Source of the DNA: Pseudoalteromonas sp. A601
GTDB taxonomy: Bacteria > Pseudomonadota > Gammaproteobacteria > Enterobacterales > Alteromonadaceae
Length of the DNA stretch: 64,000 nucleotides
NCBI RefSeq assembly: GCF_002165575.1
Contig: NZ_MXQF01000004.1
Coordinates: forward strand, 124,001 to 188,000
Direction: 5' to 3'
Position 1 is the first letter of the stretch. Each line of letters opens with the position of its first letter. Under the pieces are notes generated by a model, which did not search any database, was not told the DNA's origin, and was given only the letters and a program-made list of their open reading frames with translations. Of this stretch, positions 36,579 through 46,948 are shown piece after piece. The position numbers and the translations under genes were made by a program.

Positions 36579-37880
36579 TTAAGCTAATTGTTTATTTTCG
36601 CGTTCTTGGCGGTCAATTTTTTTTGCCTGTTCAGTTAACATGTCTCGTGTTACTAAAACAATGCCCTTCTTAGAGACTCTAAACCCATTTTCTTCATCGG
36701 CCTTTTTATCAAAGCCAATCTCTACCCCTGCTGGAATTTCACAGCCTCGATCAATTATGGCACGACGAATTCGACAGTTTCGCTGAATAATCGCGCCCGG
36801 CAAAATAACCGACTCCTCAATTTCACAGTATGAGCGTATATGTACATTAGAAAATAGCAATGACTTACGCACAACAGAGCCTGAGATAATACACCCACCC
36901 GATACAGTTGAATCTACTGCCATGCCACGCCTATCGTCATTATCAAAAATGAATTTAGCAGGTGGTAATTGCTCTTGATAAGTCCAAATTGGCCAAGTGG
37001 GATCATATAAATCTAGCTGCGGCTCTGGCATAACCAGTTCCATATTCGCTTCCCAAAATGAGTCAAGTGTACCCACGTCTCGCCAATAAGGCTGACCTTC
37101 ATGGCCTGGATCTCTAAATGGGAAAGCAAATACATTATGCTCTTCGATAATGGCTGGAATGATATCATGGCCAAAGTCACGCCCGGACCCTTCGTTCTCA
37201 GCATCTTTTTTAAGTTGTTCAAACAAAAAATCGGTATTAAAAACATAGTTACCCATAGAGGCTAAACAGGTGCCAGACTTTCCTGGAATTGAGCTTGGTT
37301 CAGATGGTTTTTCATCAAAGCGTTTTACTCGCTTTTGCTCATCAACGGTCATAACACCAAACGTATCAGCGGCTTCTTCACAGTCAACTTCAATACAACA
37401 CACGGTCATATCGGCACCTGTTTCAACATGCTTTGCAAGTAAAGCACCATAATCCATTCGATACACATGATCCCCTGACAAAATCATCACATATTTAGGT
37501 AGCTCATGACGAATAATATCCATATTTTGAAACACAGCATCTGCTGTACCACAGTACCATTCATCGCCGTATCGTTGTGATGCAGGTAAAATTTCTACCG
37601 ATTCACCCAATTCTTTTTTAAAGTGACCCCACGCACGATTAACATGACGTATCAAAGAGTGAGACTTATATTGTGTGGCAATACCAACTCGACGAATACC
37701 AGAGTTAATACAATTTGACAGTGGAAAATCGATAATTCGATGTTTCCCCCCAAAATACACCGCAGGCTTCGCTCGCCAGTTTGTTAACTCATGCAACCGA
37801 GAGCCACGCCCTCCAGCCAGAATTAACGCGTAGGTTTCTCTCGTTAAACTACTTATGTAGCGATTTGCATAACTTGGCAT
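36579..37880 (-). CDS. glgC: Glucose-1-phosphate adenylyltransferase
   Basis: Makes ADP-glucose from glucose 1-phosphate and ATP, the committed step of glycogen synthesis. The 433-residue protein has the nucleotidyltransferase signature [20 protein letters not shown] then [31 protein letters not shown], the catalytic [16 protein letters not shown] and FEKPSEPSS-type ([10 protein letters not shown]) substrate site, and a left-handed beta-helix C-terminus ([20 protein letters not shown]). Regulation by fructose 1,6-bisphosphate and AMP is expected for the family. It lies 14 bases after glgP. Confidence 0.95.
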   Translation of the reverse strand: MPSYANRYISSLTRETYALILAGGRGSRLHELTNWRAKPAVYFGGKHRIIDFPLSNCINSGIRRVGIATQYKSHSLIRHVNRAWGHFKKELGESVEILPASQRYGDEWYCGTADAVFQNMDIIRHELPKYVMILSGDHVYRMDYGALLAKHVETGADMTVCCIEVDCEEAADTFGVMTVDEQKRVKRFDEKPSEPSSIPGKSGTCLASMGNYVFNTDFLFEQLKKDAENEGSGRDFGHDIIPAIIEEHNVFAFPFRDPGHEGQPYWRDVGTLDSFWEANMELVMPEPQLDLYDPTWPIWTYQEQLPPAKFIFDNDDRRGMAVDSTVSGGCIISGSVVRKSLLFSNVHIRSYCEIEESVILPGAIIQRNCRIRRAIIDRGCEIPAGVEIGFDKKADEENGFRVSKKGIVLVTRDMLTEQAKKIDRQERENKQLA

Positions 37881-37894
37881 AATTTATCTCCGTA

Positions 37895-40405
37895 TTAATC
37901 TGTGCTGTTGGTTGTCGTGTTTGGTTTAAGCGGTGTTAAATGCCAAATATCTTCACTGTATTGGCTTATCGTTCTATCACTTGAAAACACACCACTGGCG
38001 GCCGTATTTAAAATACTCATTTGCGTCCAATGCTGTTGATTAAGGTAGGCACTTTCAACATCCCTTTGCGCACTGACAAAGCTTTCAAAATCATGTGCGA
38101 CTAACCAAGGATCATATGGACTTTTAATGGCCCCAATGATGTCGTCGAATAATCCTGGTTCAAATAAGTTGAAGTGTCCGCTTTCAAGTAATTGCATCAC
38201 ATTGAATAAATCAGGCGTTGAATGAATGATATGTAAAGGGTTATAACTTTGTTTAATTGATTCTATTTGTTCTGCTTTGGCGCCAAACAAGAAGAAGTTA
38301 TCTGCACCAACAGCATCACGAATTTCGATATTTGCGCCATCTAACGTCCCTATCGTCAATGCCCCATTCATCATAAACTTCATGTTGCCAGTACCAGATG
38401 CTTCTTTACCTGCAGTTGATATTTGCTCTGATAAGTCTGTGGCCGGGCATATCGTTTCCATTGCCGTTACGTTGTAGTTAGGTAAAAAAGCAACACGTAA
38501 ATAGGGTTTTGCAAGCGGGTCTTTATTAATGACCTGAGCAATATTGTTTATAAGCTTAATGATGCGTTTTGCCATGTAATAACCAGGCGCGGCTTTGCCA
38601 CCTAGCAGCACACAACGTGGGACTAAGTTTTCAGTATCGCCGCGACGAATACGGTCATACAGATGAATTACATGTAATACATTAAGCAACTGGCGCTTAT
38701 ATTCGTGAATGCGTTTTACTTGCACATCAAACAACATACTTGTATCAAATTGCACATCACAACGTTGCTTCACTAAATCAACTAACCGTTGTTTGTTTTC
38801 AAGTTTGACTGCTTGCCACTGTTGATGAAACGTCGCATCATCAAAATAGCGACGTAGCTGGCTTATCCGCGAAAATTCCCCCACCCAGCTCTCGCCAATT
38901 TTGTTACTGATCAATTGGGTCAATTTAGGGTTACAGTGAGCCAACCAGCGTCTTGGTGTTACACCATTAGTTTTATTATTAAATTTCTCAGGCCATAATT
39001 CATAAAACGTTTTGAATAAACCTTCCTTGAGTAGCTCAGTATGAAGCGCTGCAACACCATTGACTGAAAAGCTGCCTACAATGGCTAAATAAGCCATCCT
39101 TACTTGCGGATCTGGGCCTTCTTCAATCAGTGACAATGCTTGTTGTTTTGCTACATCTCCAGGCCACGCTTGTGCAACCTGGGCAAGAAAACGCGCATTA
39201 ATTTCATAGATAATCTCAAGAATACGTGGCAATAAACGTGCAAATAACGACACTGACCATTTTTCAAGTGCTTCTGGCAGTAACGTATGATTGGTGTAAG
39301 CCATCGTTTTGGTGGTAATTTGCCACGCTTCATCCCAATCAAGTTCATGCTCGTCAATTAATAACCGCATTAACTCTGCAACAGCAATACTTGGGTGTGT
39401 ATCGTTTAATTGAAACACATGGTAATCTGCAAAATCACTAAACGATTCACCATGTTGTGATACCCAAGTTGCAATTGTATCTTGCAAGCTGGCAGAAGAG
39501 AGAAAGTATTGTTGACGAAGTCGCAGCTCTTTACCATTTTCACTACTGTCATTAGGATATAGCACCATGGTTATTTGTTCTGCCAAGTTTTTATGCGCGA
39601 CTGCTTCGGTGTAACTACCGGCATTAAATTCACTTAAATCAAACTCATCGGTGGCTTCTGACTTCCAAAGTCTTAATGTATTTACAATGTCATTTTTATA
39701 GCCTGGCACTGGTACATCGTAAGGCACTGCTAATACATCATGACTATTTAACCACTGCCTGTGCTCTCGCCCGTGTTTATCAATATAACTTTCAACATGA
39801 CCAAAAAATTTCACGCGTTGAGATTGCTCAGGGGCACTAAGCTCCCATGGGTGGCCCTCACGTAGCCAATTATCTGGTTGTTCTATTTGATGACCATTTT
39901 CAATTGCTTGATTAAACATGCCGTATTCATAGCGAATACCATAACCGATAACTGGTAATGCTAAACTTGCACAGCTATCTAAAAAACACGCGGCTAAGCG
40001 ACCTAGGCCACCATTGCCCAATCCCGCATCATGCTCTGCTTGCGCGACATCTTCAATATTGGTGCAATATTGCTGAAGCGCTTGACTAACTTGTGAGTCT
40101 AAATCGAGGTTCAAAATCGCATTACCCATAGCCCTACCCATCAAAAACTCTAATGAAATGTAGGCTGTTTTACGTTTTTTCTCGTTGTGCATTTGTTGTT
40201 TAGTTGCTCTGCACCGTGCCACTAAACGATCACGTATGGTAAAGGCTAATGCGTTATATAAGTAAAGTTGTGATTTACCGACTTTGTCACGCCCAAGGGT
40301 ATAATAAAAATGCCGAGATAAATCATCTTCCAACGTACTTTCATCAATCAAAGGAGCATCTTGCCATCCTTTTGCAATACACACTTGTTCACCATTATTA
40401 GCCAT
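37895..40405 (-). CDS. glgP: Glycogen/maltodextrin phosphorylase
   Basis: Cleaves alpha-1,4-glucan with phosphate to glucose 1-phosphate. The 836-residue GT35 enzyme has YISLEFLMGRAMGNAILNLD, GNGGLGRLAACFLDSCASLA, TNGVTPRRWLAHCNP, QVKRIHEYKRQLLNVLH and the pyridoxal phosphate lysine in SGTGNMKFMMNGALTIGTLD. It is about the length of E. coli GlgP (815) and MalP (797); I chose glgP because of the operon. It starts 12 bases after glgX. Confidence 0.93.
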   Translation of the reverse strand: MANNGEQVCIAKGWQDAPLIDESTLEDDLSRHFYYTLGRDKVGKSQLYLYNALAFTIRDRLVARCRATKQQMHNEKKRKTAYISLEFLMGRAMGNAILNLDLDSQVSQALQQYCTNIEDVAQAEHDAGLGNGGLGRLAACFLDSCASLALPVIGYGIRYEYGMFNQAIENGHQIEQPDNWLREGHPWELSAPEQSQRVKFFGHVESYIDKHGREHRQWLNSHDVLAVPYDVPVPGYKNDIVNTLRLWKSEATDEFDLSEFNAGSYTEAVAHKNLAEQITMVLYPNDSSENGKELRLRQQYFLSSASLQDTIATWVSQHGESFSDFADYHVFQLNDTHPSIAVAELMRLLIDEHELDWDEAWQITTKTMAYTNHTLLPEALEKWSVSLFARLLPRILEIIYEINARFLAQVAQAWPGDVAKQQALSLIEEGPDPQVRMAYLAIVGSFSVNGVAALHTELLKEGLFKTFYELWPEKFNNKTNGVTPRRWLAHCNPKLTQLISNKIGESWVGEFSRISQLRRYFDDATFHQQWQAVKLENKQRLVDLVKQRCDVQFDTSMLFDVQVKRIHEYKRQLLNVLHVIHLYDRIRRGDTENLVPRCVLLGGKAAPGYYMAKRIIKLINNIAQVINKDPLAKPYLRVAFLPNYNVTAMETICPATDLSEQISTAGKEASGTGNMKFMMNGALTIGTLDGANIEIRDAVGADNFFLFGAKAEQIESIKQSYNPLHIIHSTPDLFNVMQLLESGHFNLFEPGLFDDIIGAIKSPYDPWLVAHDFESFVSAQRDVESAYLNQQHWTQMSILNTAASGVFSSDRTISQYSEDIWHLTPLKPNTTTNSTD

Positions 40406-40417
40406 GACATTCGCCTT

Positions 40418-42451
40418 CTAAATTAGCTGAAAAACCCAACTGCTCTGGGCAGCAACGTTAAATTGTTTAGTACTTTTATCCGTATTTTTATCGACACTTG
40501 ACACTTCTAGGTGCCAATTCCCTCGCTCTACCTTTGGTAGTGAACATTCAACGATTACATCACTGGCATTTAAAATAATTAGCAACGCAGTCTCAAGCTG
40601 TCTATCATGCAAGCTATACATCAAAAACTGCTTACTGCCATCGTGCCAATCACTTTCTTGCATAGCTTCACCATGCTCAGTAAACCAATTCACCGCAAAG
40701 CGCTTATCTGAATCATGTAAAAATACGCTGTGTTTAAATACACAATGCTTTTTACGTAACGTAAGTACATCATCAATAAACCGGGTTAATGGATGACGCC
40801 GTTGCGAATCTTTCCACGCCAACCAGCTTGTTCTGTTATTCTGACAATACGCATTATTATTGCCTCCTTGTGAATGCGCCATTTCACTACCCGATGCAAG
40901 CATTGGCACACCTTTAGATAACAATAGCGTGAGCAACATATTTTTTTGTTGTTGCAATCGCAATGCAGTAACGTGCGGATCATCGCTAAAACCTTCAGCG
41001 CCGCAGTTAAACGAATAGTTTGCACTGTGCCCGTCACGATTATGCTCACCGTTCGCTTCATTATGCTTTTCTTTATAGCTAACCGAATCAGCAAGCGTAA
41101 ACCCGTCATGGCTAGTAATAAAATTAATACTGTTAAGCGGCCCACGTAAGTTGTGCTCAAACAAATCAAACGAGCCATGCAAACGTTTAGCAAGCTCAGG
41201 TAACATATTATGTTCACCACACCAAAAGCGCCTTACAACATCTCTATATTTATCATTCCACTCTCGCCACGGCGCTGGGAAAGCACCTAGTTGATATCCA
41301 CCAGGCCCTATATCCCATGGCTCAGCAATCAATTTTACCTGACTTAAAACGGGGTCCTGATTAATGGCTTGAATAAAGCTATGAGCTTGAGTAAAGCCGT
41401 GTGCTGTGCGCCCTAAAATAGTGGCTAAGTCAAACCTAAAGCCATCAACACCCATGACTTCAACCCAGTATCGCAAACTATCAAGCACCATCTTTAAACT
41501 GTACGGGTCATCAATATTCAGCGTATTACCGCAACCGGTATCATTTATGTACACTTGAGGGTTATCGTGTAATGAGCGGTAATAACCTGGGTTGTTTAAA
41601 CCCCGCCAAGATAGTAAAGGCCCATCAGTGCCCGCCTCAGCAGTGTGGTTATAAACAACATCTAAGATAACTTCGATCTCAGCATTGTGTAATTGTGAAA
41701 CCATTTCTTGAAACTCAGCAATTTCGTCATTGACTAAGTAATCTTTGTGCGGGGTAAAAAAGTTTAAGGTGTTATAGCCCCAATAGTTTTGTAGGCCTTT
41801 ACCTGTTAAAAACTGTTCACTAATGAAGCTATGTACAGGTAAAAGCTCTAATGTAGTAACCCCTAAATCACGTAAATGTTCGATAAATACAGCATGACTC
41901 AAGCCCAAATATTTACCTTGTAAATGCGCTGGAATATCGGGATGACGTGCTGTTGCACCTTTTACGTGACATTCATAAATGATTGTTTTACCCCAACTGT
42001 GTAGTGGTTTAGCCCCCGTATAAGGCTGCAGTTCGCTGACTCTAGACTTTGGCATATCAATCGCATTATTTACCGAGCTGAGTGTACCAATAGGCATTTG
42101 GCTATAATGTCGTTCACTCCAGGTAAACTCACCAAATAAGTCTTTTGCATAAGGGTCTATCAACAGTTTTTGACTATTGAAATACAGCCCTTTTTTTGGT
42201 TGATACTCTCCCTCAGCACGATACCCGTACAGGGTTCCTGCTGGTAAAGGGGTGATAAATAAGCTCCAAATGCCCCCTTCATTATTGTTCATTGCAAGTT
42301 TAAGCACCTCTGTGTGACCACTCGAATCAAATAAGCACACATATAATTGCTTTGCTAAAGGGGCATAAACCGCAAAGTTAATGCCATTGCTGTTTATTGA
42401 TGCACCTAAAGGCGACGTTTTCCCTTGGTTTAATTCAATTGATAGACTCAT
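40418..42451 (-). CDS. glgX: Glycogen debranching enzyme (isoamylase-type)
   Basis: Hydrolyses alpha-1,6 branches of phosphorylase-limit glycogen. The 677-residue GH13_11 enzyme has an N-terminal CBM48 domain (GINFAVYAPLAKQLYVCLFD) and the catalytic barrel with ILDVVYNHTAEAG, DGFRFDLATILGR (nucleophile Asp), LIAEPWDIGPGGYQLG (acid/base Glu) and NFITSHDGFTLADSVSY. The frame runs back to 42520, but the ATG at 42451 follows AAAGG and gives MSLSIELNQGKTSPLGASIN, the expected start. It overlaps the end of glgB by 17 bases. Confidence 0.92.
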   Translation of the reverse strand: MSLSIELNQGKTSPLGASINSNGINFAVYAPLAKQLYVCLFDSSGHTEVLKLAMNNNEGGIWSLFITPLPAGTLYGYRAEGEYQPKKGLYFNSQKLLIDPYAKDLFGEFTWSERHYSQMPIGTLSSVNNAIDMPKSRVSELQPYTGAKPLHSWGKTIIYECHVKGATARHPDIPAHLQGKYLGLSHAVFIEHLRDLGVTTLELLPVHSFISEQFLTGKGLQNYWGYNTLNFFTPHKDYLVNDEIAEFQEMVSQLHNAEIEVILDVVYNHTAEAGTDGPLLSWRGLNNPGYYRSLHDNPQVYINDTGCGNTLNIDDPYSLKMVLDSLRYWVEVMGVDGFRFDLATILGRTAHGFTQAHSFIQAINQDPVLSQVKLIAEPWDIGPGGYQLGAFPAPWREWNDKYRDVVRRFWCGEHNMLPELAKRLHGSFDLFEHNLRGPLNSINFITSHDGFTLADSVSYKEKHNEANGEHNRDGHSANYSFNCGAEGFSDDPHVTALRLQQQKNMLLTLLLSKGVPMLASGSEMAHSQGGNNNAYCQNNRTSWLAWKDSQRRHPLTRFIDDVLTLRKKHCVFKHSVFLHDSDKRFAVNWFTEHGEAMQESDWHDGSKQFLMYSLHDRQLETALLIILNASDVIVECSLPKVERGNWHLEVSSVDKNTDKSTKQFNVAAQSSWVFQLI

Positions 42452-44657
42452 TTGAGACCTTTTTAAGGTAGACAGTAGCAAGGGGGGGTAATGACAATAA
42501 AATGCTGTGGTTATGACCATGGCAAGGGTGTGCTTGTGTGCACAATAATGAATTATTTACCTCAAACCCTGAACCAAAATAGCGTGGTTCATCGGTGTTT
42601 AAAATCACCTCAAAATCGCCGTCTGACGGCACCCCAATTCGATACTGTTGATAGGCATTTGGCGTTAAATTACAGATCACAATGACATAATCACTGGCTT
42701 TTTTAGCATAACGAACAAAGCTGAAAATACTTTGCTGCGCATTTTGGCTATCAATCCAGCTAAAACCTATTGGGTCATTATCAAGTTCATATAATGCAGG
42801 AGTTGATGTGTAAATCTCATTCAGCGTTTGCACCACTTTTTGCATCCCTTCATGGCTAAGATGCTCAAGTAAATACCAATCAAGGGATGTATCATGACTC
42901 CACTCGCTACGTTGAGCAAACTCCCCCCCCATGAAAAGTAACTTTTTGCCGGGATGCGCCCACATAAATGCATAATAAGCGCGTAAATTCGCAAATTTTT
43001 GCCAATCATCACCAGGCATTTTCTCAATGAGAGAACCCTTACCATGGACAACTTCGTCATGACTTAACGGTAAAATATAGTTTTCACTGTAGGCGTAAAC
43101 CATTGAAAAGGTCATTTCATGATGATGATGCTGACGATATAAGGGATCACGATGCATATAATGCAGGCTGTCATTCATCCAACCCATGTTCCACTTATAG
43201 CCAAAGCCTAAGCCATCATGGTCAACTTGACGGGTCACACCTGGCCAAGCCGTGGACTCTTCAGCAACCATCATAATGCCAGGGTTATTCGCATAACTAC
43301 GCAGGTTCACCTGCTTTAAACATTCAATTGCGCCCAAATTTTCACGGCCACCATAGCAATTAGGCACCCACTGCCCTTCTTCACGGCTGTAATCTAGATA
43401 AAGCATCGATGCAACAGCATCAACACGTAACCCATCAATTGCAAACTCTTCGAGCCAAAACATTGCATTAGCAACTAAAAAGCTACGTACTTCAGGTCTA
43501 TCATAATTATAGATATAGGTATTCCAATCAGGATGAAAGCCTTGCCTAGCATCTGCATGCTCATATAAATGGGTACCATCAAAGCAATGCAGCCCATGAG
43601 GATCACTTGGAAAGTGCCCTGGAACCCAATCAATTAATAGTCCAATGTTTGCTTTATGGCACTGCTCGACAAAATACCTAAAGTCTTCTACCCCACCAAA
43701 ACGACTCGTTGGAGCAAATAAACCAACAGGCTGATAACCCCAAGAACCATCAAACGGATATTCACTGATCGGCATAAGCTGTATATGAGTAAACCCGAGT
43801 TGCAATACATAACTGATTAACTTGTCTGCTAACTCATGATAGTTAAGGTAATTATTTTTGTTTTTTCGCTGCCATGAACCTAGATGAACCTCATAAATGC
43901 TAATAGGTGCATCAATTGCGTTACGCTCTGCTCGTTGCTTGAGCATGGTTTCTGTTAACTTTAGAGCGCTATTTCTGTGCTGAAGTACCGAGGCAGTGCC
44001 AGGTGCTTGCTGCATTTTAAAAGCAAATGGATCTGCTTTTTCAACAACATTGCCACTTGTTGTGGTAATTGCATATTTATAGCATTGCCCTTCTTTTAAT
44101 TCAGGAATAAATATATCCCATACGCCGCAACTTGGATTAAAACGCATAAAATGCTGATTTTTCTGCCAATGGTTAAACTCACCAATGACAGAGACACTAC
44201 TGGCATTCGGGGCCCAAACACTAAAGCGCACACCCGCCACATTAGCTAACGTTATAAAGTGTGCACCTAAATGACGATACGCGTGCTCAAGAGTGCCCTC
44301 GTTAAATAAATACATAGCATCGTGATCCAGTGAACTTGGAAAACGATAGCTATCATGCACCTCTATTTGACAATCAGGGTAATCCACTACAAAAGTGTAG
44401 CCGTCTTCAGCTTTGGCAGATACTTGGGCGATAAATAAATCAGAATCGTCATAACGTACACATTTAATAAGCCGTTCATTGAGCTTAATTGCTACCTTGC
44501 TAGCACCTGGCAAATATCCCCGAATTTCAAGCTTTCCTATTCCAGCACTATGAGGACCTAAAAAGCTAAACGGGTCTTTAAAGCAGCCTTTTTTTAGTGC
44601 GATTACCTGTTCATCATACTGGTTAGTTATTAAATTCGTTTGAACAGAACTGTTCAT
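42435..44657 (-). CDS. glgB: 1,4-alpha-glucan branching enzyme
   Basis: Transfers alpha-1,4 chains to make alpha-1,6 branches. The 740-residue protein has two N-terminal immunoglobulin-like parts (KKGCFKDPFSFLGPH; then ITLANVAGVRFSVWAPNASS with the CBM48 EFNHW) and the GH13_9 barrel: LLIDWVPGHFPSDPHGL, IDGLRVDAVASMLYLDYSRE (nucleophile Asp), MMVAEESTAWPGVTRQ (Glu) and LSHDEVVHGKGSLIEKMPGD. Size is as in E. coli (728). The ATG at 44657 overlaps the malQ stop by one base (TAATG), with AAGGA seven bases upstream; a GTG at 44663 is rejected. Confidence 0.95.
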   Translation of the reverse strand: MNSSVQTNLITNQYDEQVIALKKGCFKDPFSFLGPHSAGIGKLEIRGYLPGASKVAIKLNERLIKCVRYDDSDLFIAQVSAKAEDGYTFVVDYPDCQIEVHDSYRFPSSLDHDAMYLFNEGTLEHAYRHLGAHFITLANVAGVRFSVWAPNASSVSVIGEFNHWQKNQHFMRFNPSCGVWDIFIPELKEGQCYKYAITTTSGNVVEKADPFAFKMQQAPGTASVLQHRNSALKLTETMLKQRAERNAIDAPISIYEVHLGSWQRKNKNNYLNYHELADKLISYVLQLGFTHIQLMPISEYPFDGSWGYQPVGLFAPTSRFGGVEDFRYFVEQCHKANIGLLIDWVPGHFPSDPHGLHCFDGTHLYEHADARQGFHPDWNTYIYNYDRPEVRSFLVANAMFWLEEFAIDGLRVDAVASMLYLDYSREEGQWVPNCYGGRENLGAIECLKQVNLRSYANNPGIMMVAEESTAWPGVTRQVDHDGLGFGYKWNMGWMNDSLHYMHRDPLYRQHHHHEMTFSMVYAYSENYILPLSHDEVVHGKGSLIEKMPGDDWQKFANLRAYYAFMWAHPGKKLLFMGGEFAQRSEWSHDTSLDWYLLEHLSHEGMQKVVQTLNEIYTSTPALYELDNDPIGFSWIDSQNAQQSIFSFVRYAKKASDYVIVICNLTPNAYQQYRIGVPSDGDFEVILNTDEPRYFGSGFEVNNSLLCTQAHPCHGHNHSILLSLPPLATVYLKKVSNESIN

Positions 44658-46639
44658 TAACACGTCCTTATTAGATTAATTTCATTCAGCAAAGCAGCAT
44701 GTTGAGTAAGAATATCGGCAGATGAATGGCTAAGTACACGACGCCAATTCGGATACTCTTTATCAGTGCCAGGAATGTTAACTGGCAAAATTTGCTCATC
44801 AAGGTCATCTAATTGAATTGCAAAAAGTTGCGCGGGAGAATGCGCTAAACTAAGAGTTAGCGCCGTGTATACTTCTTTTGCGCTACTATCGAGTGAATAC
44901 CCTGTATGCCCGCTTTGTTCTAAAAACCTTAACATTCGCTGCTTTTCAATATCTCTTTGCGTGCAACTTGTATTGTATTGTTTGTCATCAATTAACTTGT
45001 ACTCACGTTTTAAGCACAAGTCTTGTGCTTGCCACCAACCAAAAAAAGGTGGGACATCGTGATTAGCAATCATAAGTAAGCAGTGCCTAGAAAAAGCCTG
45101 CGCGGGTAGAAATTCGTTATGTTGATCTTTTTCAAAATAAAATAAACTATTAGAAAAGATAGCTTTATCTGCCAAGGCAGTTTTTACTTCTGATGGCACC
45201 ACACCTAAATCTTCGCCTATAACGATGCATTCATTTAGGTGCGATTCAATCGTTAAAATAGACAATAAGTATTCAAACGGATAGTAGACATAACAGCCAT
45301 CCTGTTGGCCTTGGTTTTCAAAGCACCACCAAAGCCGCCTAATAGCCATAACATGATCAATACGCAAGCCACCTACATCTTCCATATTTGCTCGTATTAA
45401 GGCACGATAAAAAGCAAATTTATTCTGTTCCATTTTAACTGGGTTTAAAGCTGGTAACCCCCAATTCTGGCCTTGCTCTGCCCAAGGGTCTGGCGGTGCG
45501 CCAACATAAGCCGACTCAGTAAATAGCTGCTGTTGTGTCATATGCTCAGTGCCATCGTTAGCACAGCCGACAGCCAAATCATTGATAAGACCGATAGACA
45601 TACCATTTTTTCTCGCACTTTGCTGACATTGCTTTAATTGTAGGTGCGCCTGCCATTGTAGATAACATGCAAATTCATAGTTTTCGTTTTTTAAAGTAGC
45701 TAAAGTTGTTTTGTGTTGTGTGCAAAAGTGCTCAAACTGCGCTAAGCGCTCATCGGTTGCGCTGGTGATAAACTGCTGAAAAAGAAAGTTGTAAAGGGTA
45801 TATTTGAATTCACTCACCTGAGCATAATCTATGTACTGTGATGCCGACTCTGGCGGTTTATGCTCATTTATATAGCTAATTAAAGCGGCGTTACTCTGGC
45901 TGTCTTCACATAGGCCAATCGAAATATACAGCGGATTTAATAAAGCTCGATTATTAGGACTATAAGGACTCGCTCGTTCTGGTTCATCTGCAAATAATAA
46001 ATGCAGTGGATTTAGCAAAATATAATCGAGTTTCAATTTTGCGGCTTGAGTTACCAAATCAAGTAAGTCCGCAAAATCGCCAACACCAAAGCCTGTACTA
46101 TTTTTTAAACTATATAGCTGGATAGATAGACCGGTACGCTTTGCGTCTGATACCTGAAAACTCTGCCTAGGCGTGACCCAAAGCTCAGTAGTTGCTTGCT
46201 GTGAAGCCACTTGAACAGTTGCGTCATGGTAACCAATAGGTAACCTTGGTAGAGCAACTTCAAATTCTAGATAGGTAATATCGTTAAAGACGTAGTCACC
46301 AGTGCAAGGTAACTCATTGAACCCTGCTTCAATCGAAGGTACATCAATCGATTTAAATTCAATTAGGCATGTTTGGTCTTGTAAACGTTGATCAATTCTA
46401 ATTTTTAATGATGGCCGTTCAGCATCCACAATACTGCAACTAGGCACAAGCTGTAGCCATTTAGCCGCATCTAACGCTACATTTAAATGTGCAATCTGGC
46501 TACTATCAGCGGGGTCTACACCACACGCCCTTAATGCAGCACAGCGAGTATCCTGCCCAAAAACTATATGCTCACCAGTGTATTTAGTGTACTCATAGCC
46601 AATACCGTGCAGATAAAACAACTGCGAAAGTGAATCCAT
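44657..46639 (-). CDS. malQ: 4-alpha-glucanotransferase (amylomaltase)
   Basis: Disproportionates maltodextrins, linking maltose use to glycogen. The 660-residue GH77 protein has the family's GLSIQLYSLKNSTGFGVGDF, DYILLNPLHLLFADEPERAS with YSPNNRALLNPLYI, ADDPWAEQGQNWG-like APPDPWAEQGQNWGLPALNP, VGGLRIDHVMAIRRLWW (nucleophile Asp), IVIGEDLGVVPSEVK (Glu) and LMIANHDVPPFFGWWQ. The first ~150 residues form the N-terminal extension found in proteobacterial MalQ. It starts nine bases after the small CBM48 gene and is coupled to glgB. Confidence 0.93.
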   Translation of the reverse strand: MDSLSQLFYLHGIGYEYTKYTGEHIVFGQDTRCAALRACGVDPADSSQIAHLNVALDAAKWLQLVPSCSIVDAERPSLKIRIDQRLQDQTCLIEFKSIDVPSIEAGFNELPCTGDYVFNDITYLEFEVALPRLPIGYHDATVQVASQQATTELWVTPRQSFQVSDAKRTGLSIQLYSLKNSTGFGVGDFADLLDLVTQAAKLKLDYILLNPLHLLFADEPERASPYSPNNRALLNPLYISIGLCEDSQSNAALISYINEHKPPESASQYIDYAQVSEFKYTLYNFLFQQFITSATDERLAQFEHFCTQHKTTLATLKNENYEFACYLQWQAHLQLKQCQQSARKNGMSIGLINDLAVGCANDGTEHMTQQQLFTESAYVGAPPDPWAEQGQNWGLPALNPVKMEQNKFAFYRALIRANMEDVGGLRIDHVMAIRRLWWCFENQGQQDGCYVYYPFEYLLSILTIESHLNECIVIGEDLGVVPSEVKTALADKAIFSNSLFYFEKDQHNEFLPAQAFSRHCLLMIANHDVPPFFGWWQAQDLCLKREYKLIDDKQYNTSCTQRDIEKQRMLRFLEQSGHTGYSLDSSAKEVYTALTLSLAHSPAQLFAIQLDDLDEQILPVNIPGTDKEYPNWRRVLSHSSADILTQHAALLNEINLIRTC

Positions 46640-46648
46640 TACACCACC

Positions 46649-46948
46649 TTACGCACGTTGCGTATTAACGATACTATTCTCTGTGCCGTAATTATTCGCT
46701 ATGTAACCATCAGCTTGGTGATCATTGTCCCAAATACTGCCGTTGACCAAATACCTAAAGTGAAATTGTTTATCATTTGGTAAACGTTGCTTAAGCTTGA
46801 AACATTGTTGTTTTTTATTAAACTTCATGGCAACAGGTTGCCAATCAGTAAATTCAGCGACAAGTTGTACATCTTCTGCCTCTGGGTGGCTGAATTCAAA
46901 CGTTACTTCTGTTTCATCTTTGGTTTTAAAAAATCGTTTACTTAACAT
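46649..46948 (-). CDS. Small stand-alone CBM48 (glycogen-binding domain) protein
   Basis: A 99-residue protein that is nothing but a family 48 carbohydrate-binding (isoamylase N-terminal) domain: VTFEFSHPEAEDVQLVAEFT, DWQPVAMKFNKKQQ, then FKLKQRLPNDKQFHFRYLVN and WDNDHQADGYIANNYGTENS. The fold is that of the AMPK beta-type glycogen-binding module, with the expected tryptophans. No catalytic part exists. As first gene of the glycogen operon it may target or tether enzymes to glycogen, or sense it. The ATG at 46948 follows GGAG; a TTG four codons earlier is less likely. Confidence 0.85.
   Translation of the reverse strand: MLSKRFFKTKDETEVTFEFSHPEAEDVQLVAEFTDWQPVAMKFNKKQQCFKLKQRLPNDKQFHFRYLVNGSIWDNDHQADGYIANNYGTENSIVNTQRA

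Noticed and set aside
40786-41220. 144-residue frame inside glgX
   Set aside because: Out-of-frame shadow of a clear glycosidase; composition is unlike a real protein.
42452-42520. Upstream extension of glgX
   Set aside because: It overlaps the end of glgB, while the ATG at 42451 has a good ribosome site and gives the family's normal N-terminus.
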